Below, in pieces: positions 38,282 through 46,060 of a stretch of 64,000 bases of DNA (its first letter is position 1; every line of letters starts with the position of its first letter). The notes below the pieces were generated by a model. The model did no database searches, had not been told where the DNA came from, and saw only the letters and a program-made list of their open reading frames with translations. Position numbers and translations under genes: made by a program. The stretch comes from an uncultured Bacteroidales bacterium. GTDB taxonomy: Bacteria > Bacteroidota > Bacteroidia > Bacteroidales > Muribaculaceae. The stretch is from the NCBI GenBank assembly GCA_902768435.1, contig CACXLJ010000010.1, positions 1-64,000 on the forward strand. The letters run 5' to 3'.

Positions 38282-38473
38282 TTATTGCTCGGCCTGACGG
38301 AGCTGCTGAACATACACAGCCTTCATCATCTTCTTGCGGTTGATTACCGAAGGTTTCTGGAAAGCCTGACGGGCACGCAATTCCTTCACGATACCGGTCT
38401 TCTCATATTTTCTCTTGAATTTCTTGAGGGCGCGTTCGATGTTTTCGCCTTCTTTTACGGGTACTACGATCAT
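38282..38473 (-). CDS. rpsU: ribosomal protein bS21
   Basis: Start set at 38473 (63 residues, MIVVPVKEGENIERALKKFK), the usual bS21 length; the open frame upstream is an Asn-rich artefact of the leader. bS21 sits by the anti-Shine-Dalgarno end of 16S rRNA; in Bacteroidota it helps hide that end, which explains why genes here lack Shine-Dalgarno sites. The gene is preceded by a leader of about 300 nt. No Shine-Dalgarno sequence is seen before its ATG. Confidence 0.95.
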   Translation of the reverse strand: MIVVPVKEGENIERALKKFKRKYEKTGIVKELRARQAFQKPSVINRKKMMKAVYVQQLRQAEQ

Positions 38474-38780
38474 AATAGTGTTGTTTAAGTTGTTATTATT
38501 GTTTTGTTTTAAATTGTTTTCGGTTTTTGTCCGTCCTTGTTCTTTAGGGGGCAAGCGTCACTCACTTGAGCGCACTGCGTCGTCTCTCGTGAACAAGAAC
38601 GGGTATATATTGAGTATGTATTGTGATTGCCTGCTTTGGCTTTTGCCCCACAGCGGCGCTCACAGGGTGAGTGCCTCGGGCACGGCAGTGCAGGCTCGGC
38701 TGCCTCTGCTAATGGGCGATATGTTTTTCTTTTCGTTTCTCTAAAATAGGTGTATCAAACCCCCTTTCAGTTTTTTAGCG
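38474..38780 (-). ncRNA. long structured 5' leader of rpsU
   Basis: From the promoter at 38785-38792 to the ATG is about 300 nt with no coding frame. Inverted repeats follow one another: ggcag/ctgcc (38684-38688, 38700-38704), gtgcc/ggcac (38671-38683), ctcac/gtgag (38659-38671), and a 12-bp stem with one G-U pair (38531-38542 with 38591-38602) enclosing 48 nt. An autoregulatory leader for bS21 is plausible but unproven. I recognise no Rfam family. Confidence 0.5.
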
Positions 38781-38784
38781 GGTG

Positions 38785-38792
38785 CAAATTTA
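38785..38792 (-). promoter_or_regulatory. -7 box for rpsU
   Basis: Minus strand TAAATTTG, with TTG 19 nt upstream as -33 box. It is followed by CACCCGCTAA, identical to the tRNA/tuf operon start region. Confidence 0.7.
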
Positions 38793-38947
38793 CAAAACTT
38801 TTTCCATTCTGCAATACCCCACCCCATTTTTTCATCAAAACGCATCATAAAAAGCGCAAAAGTTGGCCTTTTGGCTGAAGAATATAAGAAGCCAAAAAGC
38901 CTATCGCTGCACCTCGTCGAAAAGAGTGAGCCTTATTTCATTTTTCA

Positions 38948-39016
38948 CATTTTGCGAAAGAATTATTACGCATTTTGCGTTACGCATTTTGCGAAAAAAT
39001 TCTTTCACATTTTGCG
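38948..39016 (+). repeat. four direct repeats of cattttgcg before the ATPase gene
   Basis: Copies start at 38948, 38971, 38985 and 39008, spaced 23, 14 and 23 nt, which is a 37-bp unit present twice. The middle two are extended to cgcattttgcg. The last copy contains the -33 box of the ATPase promoter. Confidence 0.8.
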
Positions 39017-39053
39017 AAATCGGAAAAATGTATGTATATTTGCAGCAAATATA
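39011..39053 (+). promoter_or_regulatory. ATPase promoter with overlapping palindrome
   Basis: TTTG (39011-39014), 20-nt spacer, TATATTTG (39035-39042): a full consensus match. The -7 box is also the left arm of a perfect palindrome, tatatttgc-a-gcaaatata (39035-39053), which is a good place for a repressor to bind. Confidence 0.75.
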
Positions 39054-39067
39054 AACCCGAAACTGTT

Positions 39068-40195
39068 ATGGAAAATCCATTTGTAATAAAGCCCTACAAG
39101 AGCAAAGACCTGTTTTGTGACCGCGAGAAAGAGCTGGAAATCATGGTTACCAACTGCCTCAACTACAGCGATATGACATTAATATCGCAACGCCGCATAG
39201 GTAAGACAGGGCTCATCATGCGCCTGATGGACGAGCTCAAAGAGAACCATAGCGACATTGCGACCATATATTTTGACATCATGGCAACGCGCACTCTTGA
39301 CGATTTTATAAAACTGTTTGCTGAAGCCATCATGAAATCGTTCAAACCCAAAACATCGATAGGCAATAAGTTTATGACTCTCATCAAGTCGATGCGCCCA
39401 CAGTTGACTTTTGACAACATTACAGGTGAACCCCAGTTCCAGCTTGTGTACCAATCGCCGCAAGAAAAGGTGCAGACATTGCAAGGGTTGCTCGAGTTCC
39501 TTGACAGCCAAGGCATTCACATTGTTATTGCCATTGATGAATTTCAACAAATAAGGGAATACCCCGAACAGAACATGGAGGCACTGTTACGCACCTACAT
39601 TCAGCACACCCAGAACCTCACATTCATTTATTGCGGCAGCAAAAAGCACATGATGACCGACATGTTTGTGAATGAGAAGAAGCCATTCTATTCAAGCACC
39701 TCGTTTGTGACACTCAAGAAAATCTCAGTCGAAAGCTACTCGTCATTCATCAAGAGGCTTTTCGCCGAAAACGGCAGAACCATTGACGAAGATTCGGTTC
39801 ACTTTATCCTTGACTGGACACGCCGACACACCTATTACACACAGATGCTGTGCCACACTGTGTTTGCCAACAGAGCAGAAAGCATCGGCATCAACGATGT
39901 GAAAGACGCTTGCCAACAGTTGCTGTCACAAGGCGAAAGCACCTATCTTCAATATCGCCAGCTACTGACTGCCAAACAATGGAATTTTCTCATTGCCATA
40001 GCCAAGGAAGGAAGCGTGAGGAATATCACCTCGGCAGAATTCTTGGGAAAGTACAAAATCGGTTCTCCCTCTACAGCTTCACGACTAGTTGAGGCTCTTT
40101 TAGAGAAGGGATTAATTAACGATGATGTGACCATCACAGGCACATCATACGAACTTAACGAAGTATTCCTTTCACGCTGGCTCGAAAAAATGTAG
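39068..40195 (+). CDS. AAA ATPase (archaeal-type ATPase family)
   Basis: 375 residues from the ATG at 39068, just after the promoter; the longer frame reaches back across it. Walker A appears as LISQRRIGKTGLIMRL (about 40-55), Walker B as IHVIAIDEFQQI with the sensor following, and a winged-helix-like end. This matches the archaeal-ATPase family (PF01637) common in Bacteroidales, whose roles are poorly known; many sit alone near mobile DNA. No partner gene is seen next to it. The repeat-rich promoter suggests tight control. Confidence 0.8.
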   Translation: MENPFVIKPYKSKDLFCDREKELEIMVTNCLNYSDMTLISQRRIGKTGLIMRLMDELKENHSDIATIYFDIMATRTLDDFIKLFAEAIMKSFKPKTSIGNKFMTLIKSMRPQLTFDNITGEPQFQLVYQSPQEKVQTLQGLLEFLDSQGIHIVIAIDEFQQIREYPEQNMEALLRTYIQHTQNLTFIYCGSKKHMMTDMFVNEKKPFYSSTSFVTLKKISVESYSSFIKRLFAENGRTIDEDSVHFILDWTRRHTYYTQMLCHTVFANRAESIGINDVKDACQQLLSQGESTYLQYRQLLTAKQWNFLIAIAKEGSVRNITSAEFLGKYKIGSPSTASRLVEALLEKGLINDDVTITGTSYELNEVFLSRWLEKM

Positions 40196-40215
40196 GTCTC
40201 CAGCGGAGAGTTGAC

Positions 40216-40737
40216 TTAGTCCTGGGGGTCGTACCAGGTGGAGTACATGAGGTAGTTTTTGGCTATCTTCACGTTGATTTCCTTGGCCTGGGCGGGGTCG
40301 ACCATTTTCTTGAACTTTGCGGGGCTGCCTGCCCAGAGCTCGTGGGGTCCGATTTTGGTGCCGCTAAGCACCACGCTACCGGCCGCCACAATGGCGCCCT
40401 CGCCTATCTCGGCGTGGTCGAGGATGATGCTGCCCATGCCAATGAGCGCCATGTCGCCAATTTTGGCACCATGCACCACTACATTATGACCGATGGAGAC
40501 ATCGTTGCCAATCTCGGTGACCGATTTCTCGTAGAGAGTGTGAATCACGGCATTGTCTTGAATGTTGACGCGGTTGCCAATGGTGATGGTGTTAACATCG
40601 CCACGCAGCACGGCGCCAAACCAAATGCTGCAGTCGTTGCCCATGGTGACATCGCCTACCACCACGGCGTTCTGGGCAAGGAAACAGCCCTCGCCCATTT
40701 TGGGCTCGAAGCCCCTTACTTTTTGAATAATTGCCAT
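40216..40737 (-). CDS. gamma-carbonic anhydrase-like hexapeptide protein
   Basis: 173 residues made of left-handed beta-helix hexapeptide repeats (GNDCSIWFGAVLRGDVNTIT, IGDMALIGMGSII). The three metal-binding His positions of gamma-CA/YrdA proteins are visible: IHTLYEKS and IGHNVVVHGAK. Usually trimeric; activity as carbonic anhydrase varies within the family. The stop lies 20 nt beyond that of the convergent ATPase; transcribed toward it. The upstream side borders a repeat array. Confidence 0.88.
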   Translation of the reverse strand: MAIIQKVRGFEPKMGEGCFLAQNAVVVGDVTMGNDCSIWFGAVLRGDVNTITIGNRVNIQDNAVIHTLYEKSVTEIGNDVSIGHNVVVHGAKIGDMALIGMGSIILDHAEIGEGAIVAAGSVVLSGTKIGPHELWAGSPAKFKKMVDPAQAKEINVKIAKNYLMYSTWYDPQD

Positions 40738-40751
40738 AATATTTAAAGGTT

Positions 40752-40826
40752 GTCAGATGTCAGTAATCAGTTTTCAGTTGACAGTTATCAGACGTCAGTT
40801 TTCAGTGATCAGTTTTCAGTTGCAAG
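40752..40826. repeat. degenerate cagttttcagt repeats, left of pepP
   Basis: About ten short units such as gtcag, tcagttttcagt and atcagttttcag follow one another. The pepP stop codon (complement of 40816-40818) lies inside the array. Confidence 0.75.
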
Positions 40827-42609
40827 GCATGAGGGGGGCGCACTTGGCGGTGAGCCAAGTGAGTTCCTCGGGCTGGAGATAAGGCGTGAGGCGCTCAAGC
40901 ACCATGGCATGATAGTCGTTGACCTGCTTCAACTCCTCGGGGGTGAGCATCGTCACATCGATGAGGCGGTTGTCGTAAGGGAAGAGGGTGAGCGTCTCGA
41001 AATGCAAGAAGTCGCCAAACTGCTCGGTCTTGGGACCCTCGACACAGAGCAGCAGGTTCTCGGTGCGAATGCCGTACTCGCCGGCGCGGTAAATGCCAGG
41101 TTCGTCGCTGGTAATCACGCCGGGACGCAGGGGATTGGGGTTGAGGTCAAGGCGAATGCTGTGAGGCCCCTCGTGGCAGCCCAAGAAGTGGCCCACACCA
41201 TGGCCGGTGCCGTGCAGGTAGCTCAAGCCCTCGCTCCAGAGCGGCATGCGTGCCAGTGCGTCGAGCTGCACACCGCGAGTGCCCACGGGGAACTGTGCGC
41301 GCGCCAGTGCCAGGTGGCCCTTGAGCACCAGCGTGTAGTCGTGAATCTCACTGGCAGTGGGATTGCCCAGCGTGATAGTGCGGGTGATGTCGGTGGTGCC
41401 GTCGAGGTACTGCGCGCCCGAGTCGATGAGAAGCAGGCCCTCGCCTTGCAGGGTGGAGGCACTCTCCTCGGTAGCCTGGTAGTGCACAATGGCGCCGTGC
41501 TCGCGATAGCCGCAAATCATGGCAAAGCTGTCGCCACGATACAGGTCACTCTTGGCGCGCTCCTGCTTGCCGCGTGTCCACACATCAATCTCGTTGATGG
41601 TGCCGGTGGGAGCAGTCTGCTCAAGCCACATCATGAGTCGCACCAAGGCGGCGCCGTCGCGCTCCATAGAGCGGCGGAAGCCCTCGATCTGCACCTCGTT
41701 TTTTACTGCCTTGATGGCAACCACGGGCGATGCCATATAGGTCTTTTGGCACAGCAGCGACTGACCCAGGGTGTCGCTCGCGCGGTTGGGATCGAGTATG
41801 ATGACCTCGCGCTCCTTGCGGTGCTCGAGGAATTTCTCCACATCGTCGTAGTCCTTGATTTTCACATCGCAGTCCTTGAGGTGCTGCTTCACCTCCTTGG
41901 TGATCTTGTCTTCATCGATGAAGAGCACACGGTCGTGCAGCGAGATATAGGCAAAGGCGATGACCACGGGGGTGAACTCAACATCGCTGCCACGCAGGTT
42001 GAAGAGCCACGCAATCTCGTCGAGAGCGGTGACCAGCAGACTGTCGGCGCCGGCGGCCTTCACGGCCTGCATCACGCGCTGCATCTTGCTGTCGACATCC
42101 TCGCCGGCATACTCCACATCGTGCACAAAGGCGGGTGCCGAGGGCAGTGCCGGGCGGTCGGGCCACACGCGGTCTTCGGGATAGAAGTCGGTAACCAGCA
42201 TAAAGCCATTTTCGCCACAGAACACCTCGAGCCTGTTGGCCTCGAGCAGCGAGAACAGGCGGCCGTTGATGGCTATCACGGCATCCTCTTCCAGATTCTG
42301 CGCCAGCCACTCGTGCATGTCGGGTTCGCCTTCAATTCCCTCTTTCACCAGTTCAAAACCGCTGTCCTGCAGTTGTTCGGCGGCTTGCAGAAAATAGCGT
42401 GAATCGGTCCACAGGGCGGCCTTGTCGAGGGTAACGACGGCCGTGCCGCTGCTGCCGGTAAAGCCCGAAATGTAGTCGCGGAACTTCCAGTGGTCGCTGG
42501 GGTATTCACTCTGGTGAGGGTCGGTGCCGGGAATAACCACGGCATCCACATTGTTCTGCTGCATGAGTGCGCGCAGGTTCTCAAGATGCTGATAGGTTTC
42601 TTTGCTCAT
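40816..42609 (-). CDS. pepP: Xaa-Pro aminopeptidase (M24B)
   Basis: 597 residues, the long three-domain form. The catalytic domain carries the metal ligands in DSGAQYLDGTTDITRT (two Asp), HGTGHGVGHFLGCHEGP (His), ITSDEPGIYR (Glu) and GIRTENLL (Glu). It removes N-terminal residues ahead of proline, probably in the cytosol since there is no signal peptide. Both ends border cagttttcag repeats. A -7 box at 42692-42699 should drive it. Confidence 0.93.
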   Translation of the reverse strand: MSKETYQHLENLRALMQQNNVDAVVIPGTDPHQSEYPSDHWKFRDYISGFTGSSGTAVVTLDKAALWTDSRYFLQAAEQLQDSGFELVKEGIEGEPDMHEWLAQNLEEDAVIAINGRLFSLLEANRLEVFCGENGFMLVTDFYPEDRVWPDRPALPSAPAFVHDVEYAGEDVDSKMQRVMQAVKAAGADSLLVTALDEIAWLFNLRGSDVEFTPVVIAFAYISLHDRVLFIDEDKITKEVKQHLKDCDVKIKDYDDVEKFLEHRKEREVIILDPNRASDTLGQSLLCQKTYMASPVVAIKAVKNEVQIEGFRRSMERDGAALVRLMMWLEQTAPTGTINEIDVWTRGKQERAKSDLYRGDSFAMICGYREHGAIVHYQATEESASTLQGEGLLLIDSGAQYLDGTTDITRTITLGNPTASEIHDYTLVLKGHLALARAQFPVGTRGVQLDALARMPLWSEGLSYLHGTGHGVGHFLGCHEGPHSIRLDLNPNPLRPGVITSDEPGIYRAGEYGIRTENLLLCVEGPKTEQFGDFLHFETLTLFPYDNRLIDVTMLTPEELKQVNDYHAMVLERLTPYLQPEELTWLTAKCAPLMPCN

Positions 42610-42617
42610 AGTTGTAT

Positions 42618-42686
42618 GTATAGTTGTCAGTTTTCAGTTTTCAATTGTCAGATGTCAGTTGTCAGTTTTCAGATGACAGTTTTTAG
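42618..42686. repeat. degenerate cagttttcagt repeats, right of pepP
   Basis: Units like those at 40752-40826 (gtcagttttcagttttca, gtcagttgtcagttttcag) fill the pepP leader. The two arrays thus frame the gene. Confidence 0.75.
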
Positions 42687-42691
42687 CAGCA

Positions 42692-42699
42692 CAAATTTA
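42692..42699 (-). promoter_or_regulatory. -7 box for pepP
   Basis: Minus strand TAAATTTG, about 83 nt before the pepP ATG, followed by TGCTGCTAA, reminiscent of the rpsU and tRNA start regions. No clear -33 box. Confidence 0.5.
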
Positions 42700-42736
42700 C
42701 AGAAAAAACTCGGAATATGCCTTATTTTTGCAGAAA

Positions 42737-43002
42737 TATCCGTCGCGAGGGCTATTTGGGCCGCCCTGCAGCACGATTCTCACACAAAACCACGGTTATT
42801 TATAATCAGACAATCGATGACAGTGGTATCTACGGAGTTGAGGAGTATAGGAGTGGCTCTGCAGCGCTAAATCCGGCGTTAGCCGGCTCTTCGACAAACT
42901 TAGTTTGTAGCTTTTTGAAAAAATACAACGACCGACTCGGTAGGGAGCAATTCGAAAAGTCGCGCCTATCGGCGTCAAAAAGCTGGCTGACGCCAGTTTT
43001 TT
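42737..43002 (+). ncRNA. candidate small RNA between pepP and the PafA-type gene
   Basis: A plus-strand -7 box TATTTTTG lies at 42723-42730, and a hairpin ctggc-tgac-gccag with T6 ends at 43002. Between them are perfect hairpins ccggc-gtta-gccgg (42874-42887) and acaaac-tta-gtttgt (42895-42909). No convincing protein is encoded. Parts of 42800-42860 recur near 11185-11250. Expression is untested. Confidence 0.35.
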
Positions 43003-43071
43003 AGTTACCTCACGCCAATCATGCAGATTGAGCAGATTATTTTGACGCGCTAAAGTCAGGATGGAGAAAAG

Positions 43072-43097
43072 CAGGGCTGGCGGTGGGGCCAACCCTG
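43072..43097 (-). terminator. terminator after the PafA-type gene
   Basis: On the minus strand cagggttggc and gccagccctg pair (one G-U), followed by CTTTTCT, 73 nt after the stop. Moderate strength. Confidence 0.55.
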
Positions 43098-43169
43098 TGG
43101 GGTATTAAACGGTGAATAATTGTATTTTGCTGTTGCGGTCGCCATGGATGGCGCCCCTACAGTCTTCTG

Positions 43170-44669
43170 CTACTTGTCTAAAATGTGGTCGGTGAGGGCG
43201 GGGACGGGGGTGCCGATGCAGGCGCTGGGCATCTGGATGTGGAGCATGGCGCAGATGGTGGCGGCGATGTCGGTCATGCCCGTGGGGCGGGCGGTCTCGC
43301 CGTGGGGCACATGCCAGCCCATGAAGACCATGGGTATATGGCTGTCGTCGGTGCTCCAGGTGCCGTGGTTTGAGCCGGGTTTGTCGGCCTCACCGGCATA
43401 GCATCCGGGCTTGAGCACGATGAAGAGCTCGCCGCTGCGTTCGAGATGGAACCCCTTGATAATGCGCTCCTTGAGTGGCTGCGGCACAGGTTCGTTCTGG
43501 ATGTTCTCAATGTCGATCACGCGGTCCACATAGTCGCTCTTGCAGAAGAACCGGACGGCGGCTTTCTTCACTGCCTCGCGGTCGAGATGGGCGCTGTCGA
43601 TGGCTTCATTGTTGAGGTACACGCTAAATTCGTTAATATCTTTGATTAACTTACTGAAAGGCAGACCAAAGCGCTGCATGGCCTGTTTGTCGAGGTCGGC
43701 CTTGAAGTCGTTGGTCCAGTATGCCCAACCGCCGGTGGGCAGGCGGTGCAGTGATGAGTAAGAGGCGTTGTTAGTGCCACCATGGTCGGCGGTGAGGAAC
43801 ACCAGATAATTGTCCTTGCCTATGGTGTCGTCGAGCATGCTGAAGAACTTGGCGAGTTCTTGGTCGAGCCGGATGTAGGAGGCATCGGTCTCGGGCGAGC
43901 GTGTGCCGAAGGTGTGCGCAATCATGTCGGTGCTCGAGACGCTGATGGCGAGCATATCGGTGGCGCCCATCTGGCCCAGCCGCTCGTTCTTGAGAATCTC
44001 GGTGGCGAGTTCGAAGGTGAGCGAGACGCCCTCGGGAACGCTGTTGAGGTTGGTCTTCATTACCTCGGCGTAGCGACTGTTGAAAGCCTGCACATAGGGT
44101 GGAAGTTGCGACATATAATAATTGCTGGTGATGAAACAGCCGCCCTTGCGGTCATACCAGAAGGCGCCATTGGCCGAGTGGCCTGCCGGCAAAACGGCGG
44201 CGCGGTCCTTGATAGCAACGCCAAAGACACGCGAGGCGAAGCGGGTGGCAAGCCGCAGTTCGTCGCCAATGGTGGTGGCGAGCAGGTTGCGAGGCGAGCG
44301 CTTGCCGGCACTGGTGGCCGAGCCCACGGTGAGCGCGTCATCGTCTTGCACACTCGAAACTTGCTTGCCGTGAATGTAATAGTTGTTGCCGGCAATGCCG
44401 TGGAAAGCGGGTGTGGAGCCCGTGTAAACGCTTGCGTGACCGCAGGCGGTGACGGTGGGCACATAGTCGATGATGCAGTTGTTGCAACTGTAACCCTCGC
44501 CGAGCAGGCGGTTGAAACCGTCGGCGCCAAACTGATCGTGATAATAGTGCATGTAGTCCCAGCGCATCTGGTCGACCACGATGCCCACCACCAGTTTGGG
44601 GCGGGCAGGCTGTGCCAATGCGGCAAAAGCCAGCATCACAGCAAAGAGGAAGGAAATGCTTCGTTTCAT
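43170..44669 (-). CDS. PafA-type alkaline phosphatase
   Basis: ATG at 44669 gives 499 residues with signal peptide MKRSISFLFAVMLAFAALAQ; the earlier ATG at 44690 lies in the -7 box. Zinc ligands and nucleophile follow the PafA pattern: VVDQMRWDY, Thr in PTVTACGHAS, STDMIAHTFG, LTADHGG and the late His in TDDSHIPM. KDRAAVLPAGH matches the Lys-Asp-Arg that sets PafA monoesterases apart from diesterases. A periplasmic phosphate-scavenging role is likely. Confidence 0.88.
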   Translation of the reverse strand: MKRSISFLFAVMLAFAALAQPARPKLVVGIVVDQMRWDYMHYYHDQFGADGFNRLLGEGYSCNNCIIDYVPTVTACGHASVYTGSTPAFHGIAGNNYYIHGKQVSSVQDDDALTVGSATSAGKRSPRNLLATTIGDELRLATRFASRVFGVAIKDRAAVLPAGHSANGAFWYDRKGGCFITSNYYMSQLPPYVQAFNSRYAEVMKTNLNSVPEGVSLTFELATEILKNERLGQMGATDMLAISVSSTDMIAHTFGTRSPETDASYIRLDQELAKFFSMLDDTIGKDNYLVFLTADHGGTNNASYSSLHRLPTGGWAYWTNDFKADLDKQAMQRFGLPFSKLIKDINEFSVYLNNEAIDSAHLDREAVKKAAVRFFCKSDYVDRVIDIENIQNEPVPQPLKERIIKGFHLERSGELFIVLKPGCYAGEADKPGSNHGTWSTDDSHIPMVFMGWHVPHGETARPTGMTDIAATICAMLHIQMPSACIGTPVPALTDHILDK

Positions 44670-44687
44670 AGCAATTGTAGTTTTGCA

Positions 44688-44695
44688 CAAATATA
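44688..44695 (-). promoter_or_regulatory. -7 box for the PafA-type gene
   Basis: Minus strand TATATTTG, 18 nt before the ATG at 44669. It overlaps the alternative ATG at 44690 and so decides the start. Confidence 0.6.
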
Positions 44696-44767
44696 CGCAA
44701 AATTTTCATTTTGCCCAAAAATGGAGCATTTTTGCCGAAAGGTTGAGTATTTTTCAATAAAAAAGCG

Positions 44768-44775
44768 TAAATTTG
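44768..44775 (+). promoter_or_regulatory. -7 box for manA
   Basis: TAAATTTG followed by C, 18 nt before the ATG at 44794, with TTG about 22 nt upstream. It diverges from the box at 44688-44695. Confidence 0.6.
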
Positions 44776-44793
44776 CGCTCCTAAGATGAAATA

Positions 44794-45771
44794 ATGGCAG
44801 CGAAACTGAAACCATACAAATTCACACCCATCCTGAAATCGGTGCTGTGGGGAGGCAATAAAATTGCCGCCATCAAGGGCATCGAAGCCCTGCCCGATAA
44901 CATAGGCGAAAGCTGGGAGATATCGAGCATCGAGGGCGATGTGTCGGTCGTGGCCGAGGGCGATGAAGCCGGCACCACGCTCGAGGAGCTCATTGCCAAG
45001 CATGGGGCAGCACTGGTGGGCGAGAAGGTGCTAGCCAAGCATGGCACGCGGTTCCCGCTGCTGCTCAAGTTCATCGATGCGGCCCGCGACCTCTCGGTGC
45101 AAGTGCATCCCACCGACGAAATGGCCCGCCGCCTGGGCGAGCCTAACGGCAAGAACGAAATGTGGTATGTGATTGCTGCCGACGAGGGCGCCACCATCAT
45201 GAACGGTCTGAAACGGCCCATCGACGAGGAAGAGTTTAACCGCAGTGCCACCGACGGCACCATCGCCGAGTTTACTGCCCAGTTCGACACCCACGCCGGC
45301 GATGTGTTCTCGCTACCCGCCGGACAGATTCACAGCATAGGCGCCGGCAACCTCATTGCCGAGGTGCAGCAGGCCTCGGTCACCACCTATCGCATCTATG
45401 ACTGGAACCGCACCGACGCCAACGGCAATCCGCGCCAGCTGCACACCGACCTGGCCCGCGAGGCCATCGACTTCACCCGGGCAGGCAACGGCAATCCCAT
45501 CGACTATGACCGCACTGTCCTGAACGAGATGGTGGAACTGGTGCGCAACGAGCACTTCACCGTGAACCGCGTGGTGGTGGATGGCAACTATGGGATGACG
45601 CTGCCGCAGTCGTTTGTGATATTCATGTGCATGAGCGGCGAGGTGAGCCTCACCGACAACTGGGGCAACATTGTGCAAGTGCGTCAGGGCGAGACGGTGC
45701 TGATACCCGCAAACACACGCCAAGCCTCGCTGCATGGCGATGCCACGCTGCTGGCGGTGTGGATTGACTGA
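44794..45771 (+). CDS. manA: mannose-6-phosphate isomerase (class I)
   Basis: 325 residues, the short form typical of Bacteroidota. Zinc ligands are visible in LSVQVHPTDE (Gln, His), GKNEMWYVI (Glu) and AGQIHSIGAG (His). The enzyme interconverts mannose-6-P and fructose-6-P for glycan precursors or mannose use. It is a single gene, convergent with a receptor fragment 24 nt downstream. Confidence 0.93.
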   Translation: MAAKLKPYKFTPILKSVLWGGNKIAAIKGIEALPDNIGESWEISSIEGDVSVVAEGDEAGTTLEELIAKHGAALVGEKVLAKHGTRFPLLLKFIDAARDLSVQVHPTDEMARRLGEPNGKNEMWYVIAADEGATIMNGLKRPIDEEEFNRSATDGTIAEFTAQFDTHAGDVFSLPAGQIHSIGAGNLIAEVQQASVTTYRIYDWNRTDANGNPRQLHTDLAREAIDFTRAGNGNPIDYDRTVLNEMVELVRNEHFTVNRVVVDGNYGMTLPQSFVIFMCMSGEVSLTDNWGNIVQVRQGETVLIPANTRQASLHGDATLLAVWID

Positions 45772-45795
45772 AATGAGGAAAAACAGCTTTTACTA

Positions 45796-46017
45796 CTACT
45801 TTTTCTTTTGTCCGCTATAGGATTTATTCCCGTAGGCCTTGGTCTCAATGACCACAACCCCGTTAGCTCCACGGAAGCCATAAATTGCCGTATCGGAAGG
45901 GTCCTTGAGCACCTTTACCGACTTGATGTCGCTCGGGTTGATGCCACTGAGAGGACCATCGTAGATCATGCCATCGAGCACAATGATCGGGTTGCTGCCG
46001 GCATTAATCGAACTCAA
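45796..46017 (-). pseudogene. SusC-type TonB receptor plug fragment
   Basis: About 73 residues resembling the second half of a SusC plug: PIIVLDGMIYDGPLSGINP, DIKSVKVLKDPSDTAIYGFR and GANGVVVIETK. The full SusC at 47439 has the same order (PLIVIDGVPMDN, VLKDASATAIYGSRGSNG). There is no signal peptide, no barrel and no proper start (TTG). Similarity fades at about 46025, right beside a 14-bp tandem repeat and the lacI end. It looks like a leftover of an older receptor gene. Confidence 0.75.
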
Positions 46018-46032
46018 ACCGATGTCAGGTGT

Positions 46033-46060
46033 GAGGTGGCAGTTATGAGGTGGCAGTTAT
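46033..46060. repeat. tandem duplication, two 14-bp units
   Basis: gaggtggcagttat occurs at 46033-46046 and again, exactly, at 46047-46060. The second copy holds the lacI stop codon. It lies at the border with the receptor fragment. Confidence 0.85.

Noticed and set aside
38474..38554. N-terminal extension of bS21 by 27 residues
   Set aside because: The extension is Asn- and Lys-rich low-complexity sequence from the leader; bS21 proteins begin at MIVVPVKEGE.
38948..39016. Short CRISPR array before the ATPase
   Set aside because: Only nine matching bases per copy and two spacings; fits operator sites better.
42717..43004. 95-codon plus-strand protein between pepP and the PafA-type gene
   Set aside because: Its ATG lies before the only promoter-like box, it crosses hairpins and a terminator, and it shows no family resemblance.
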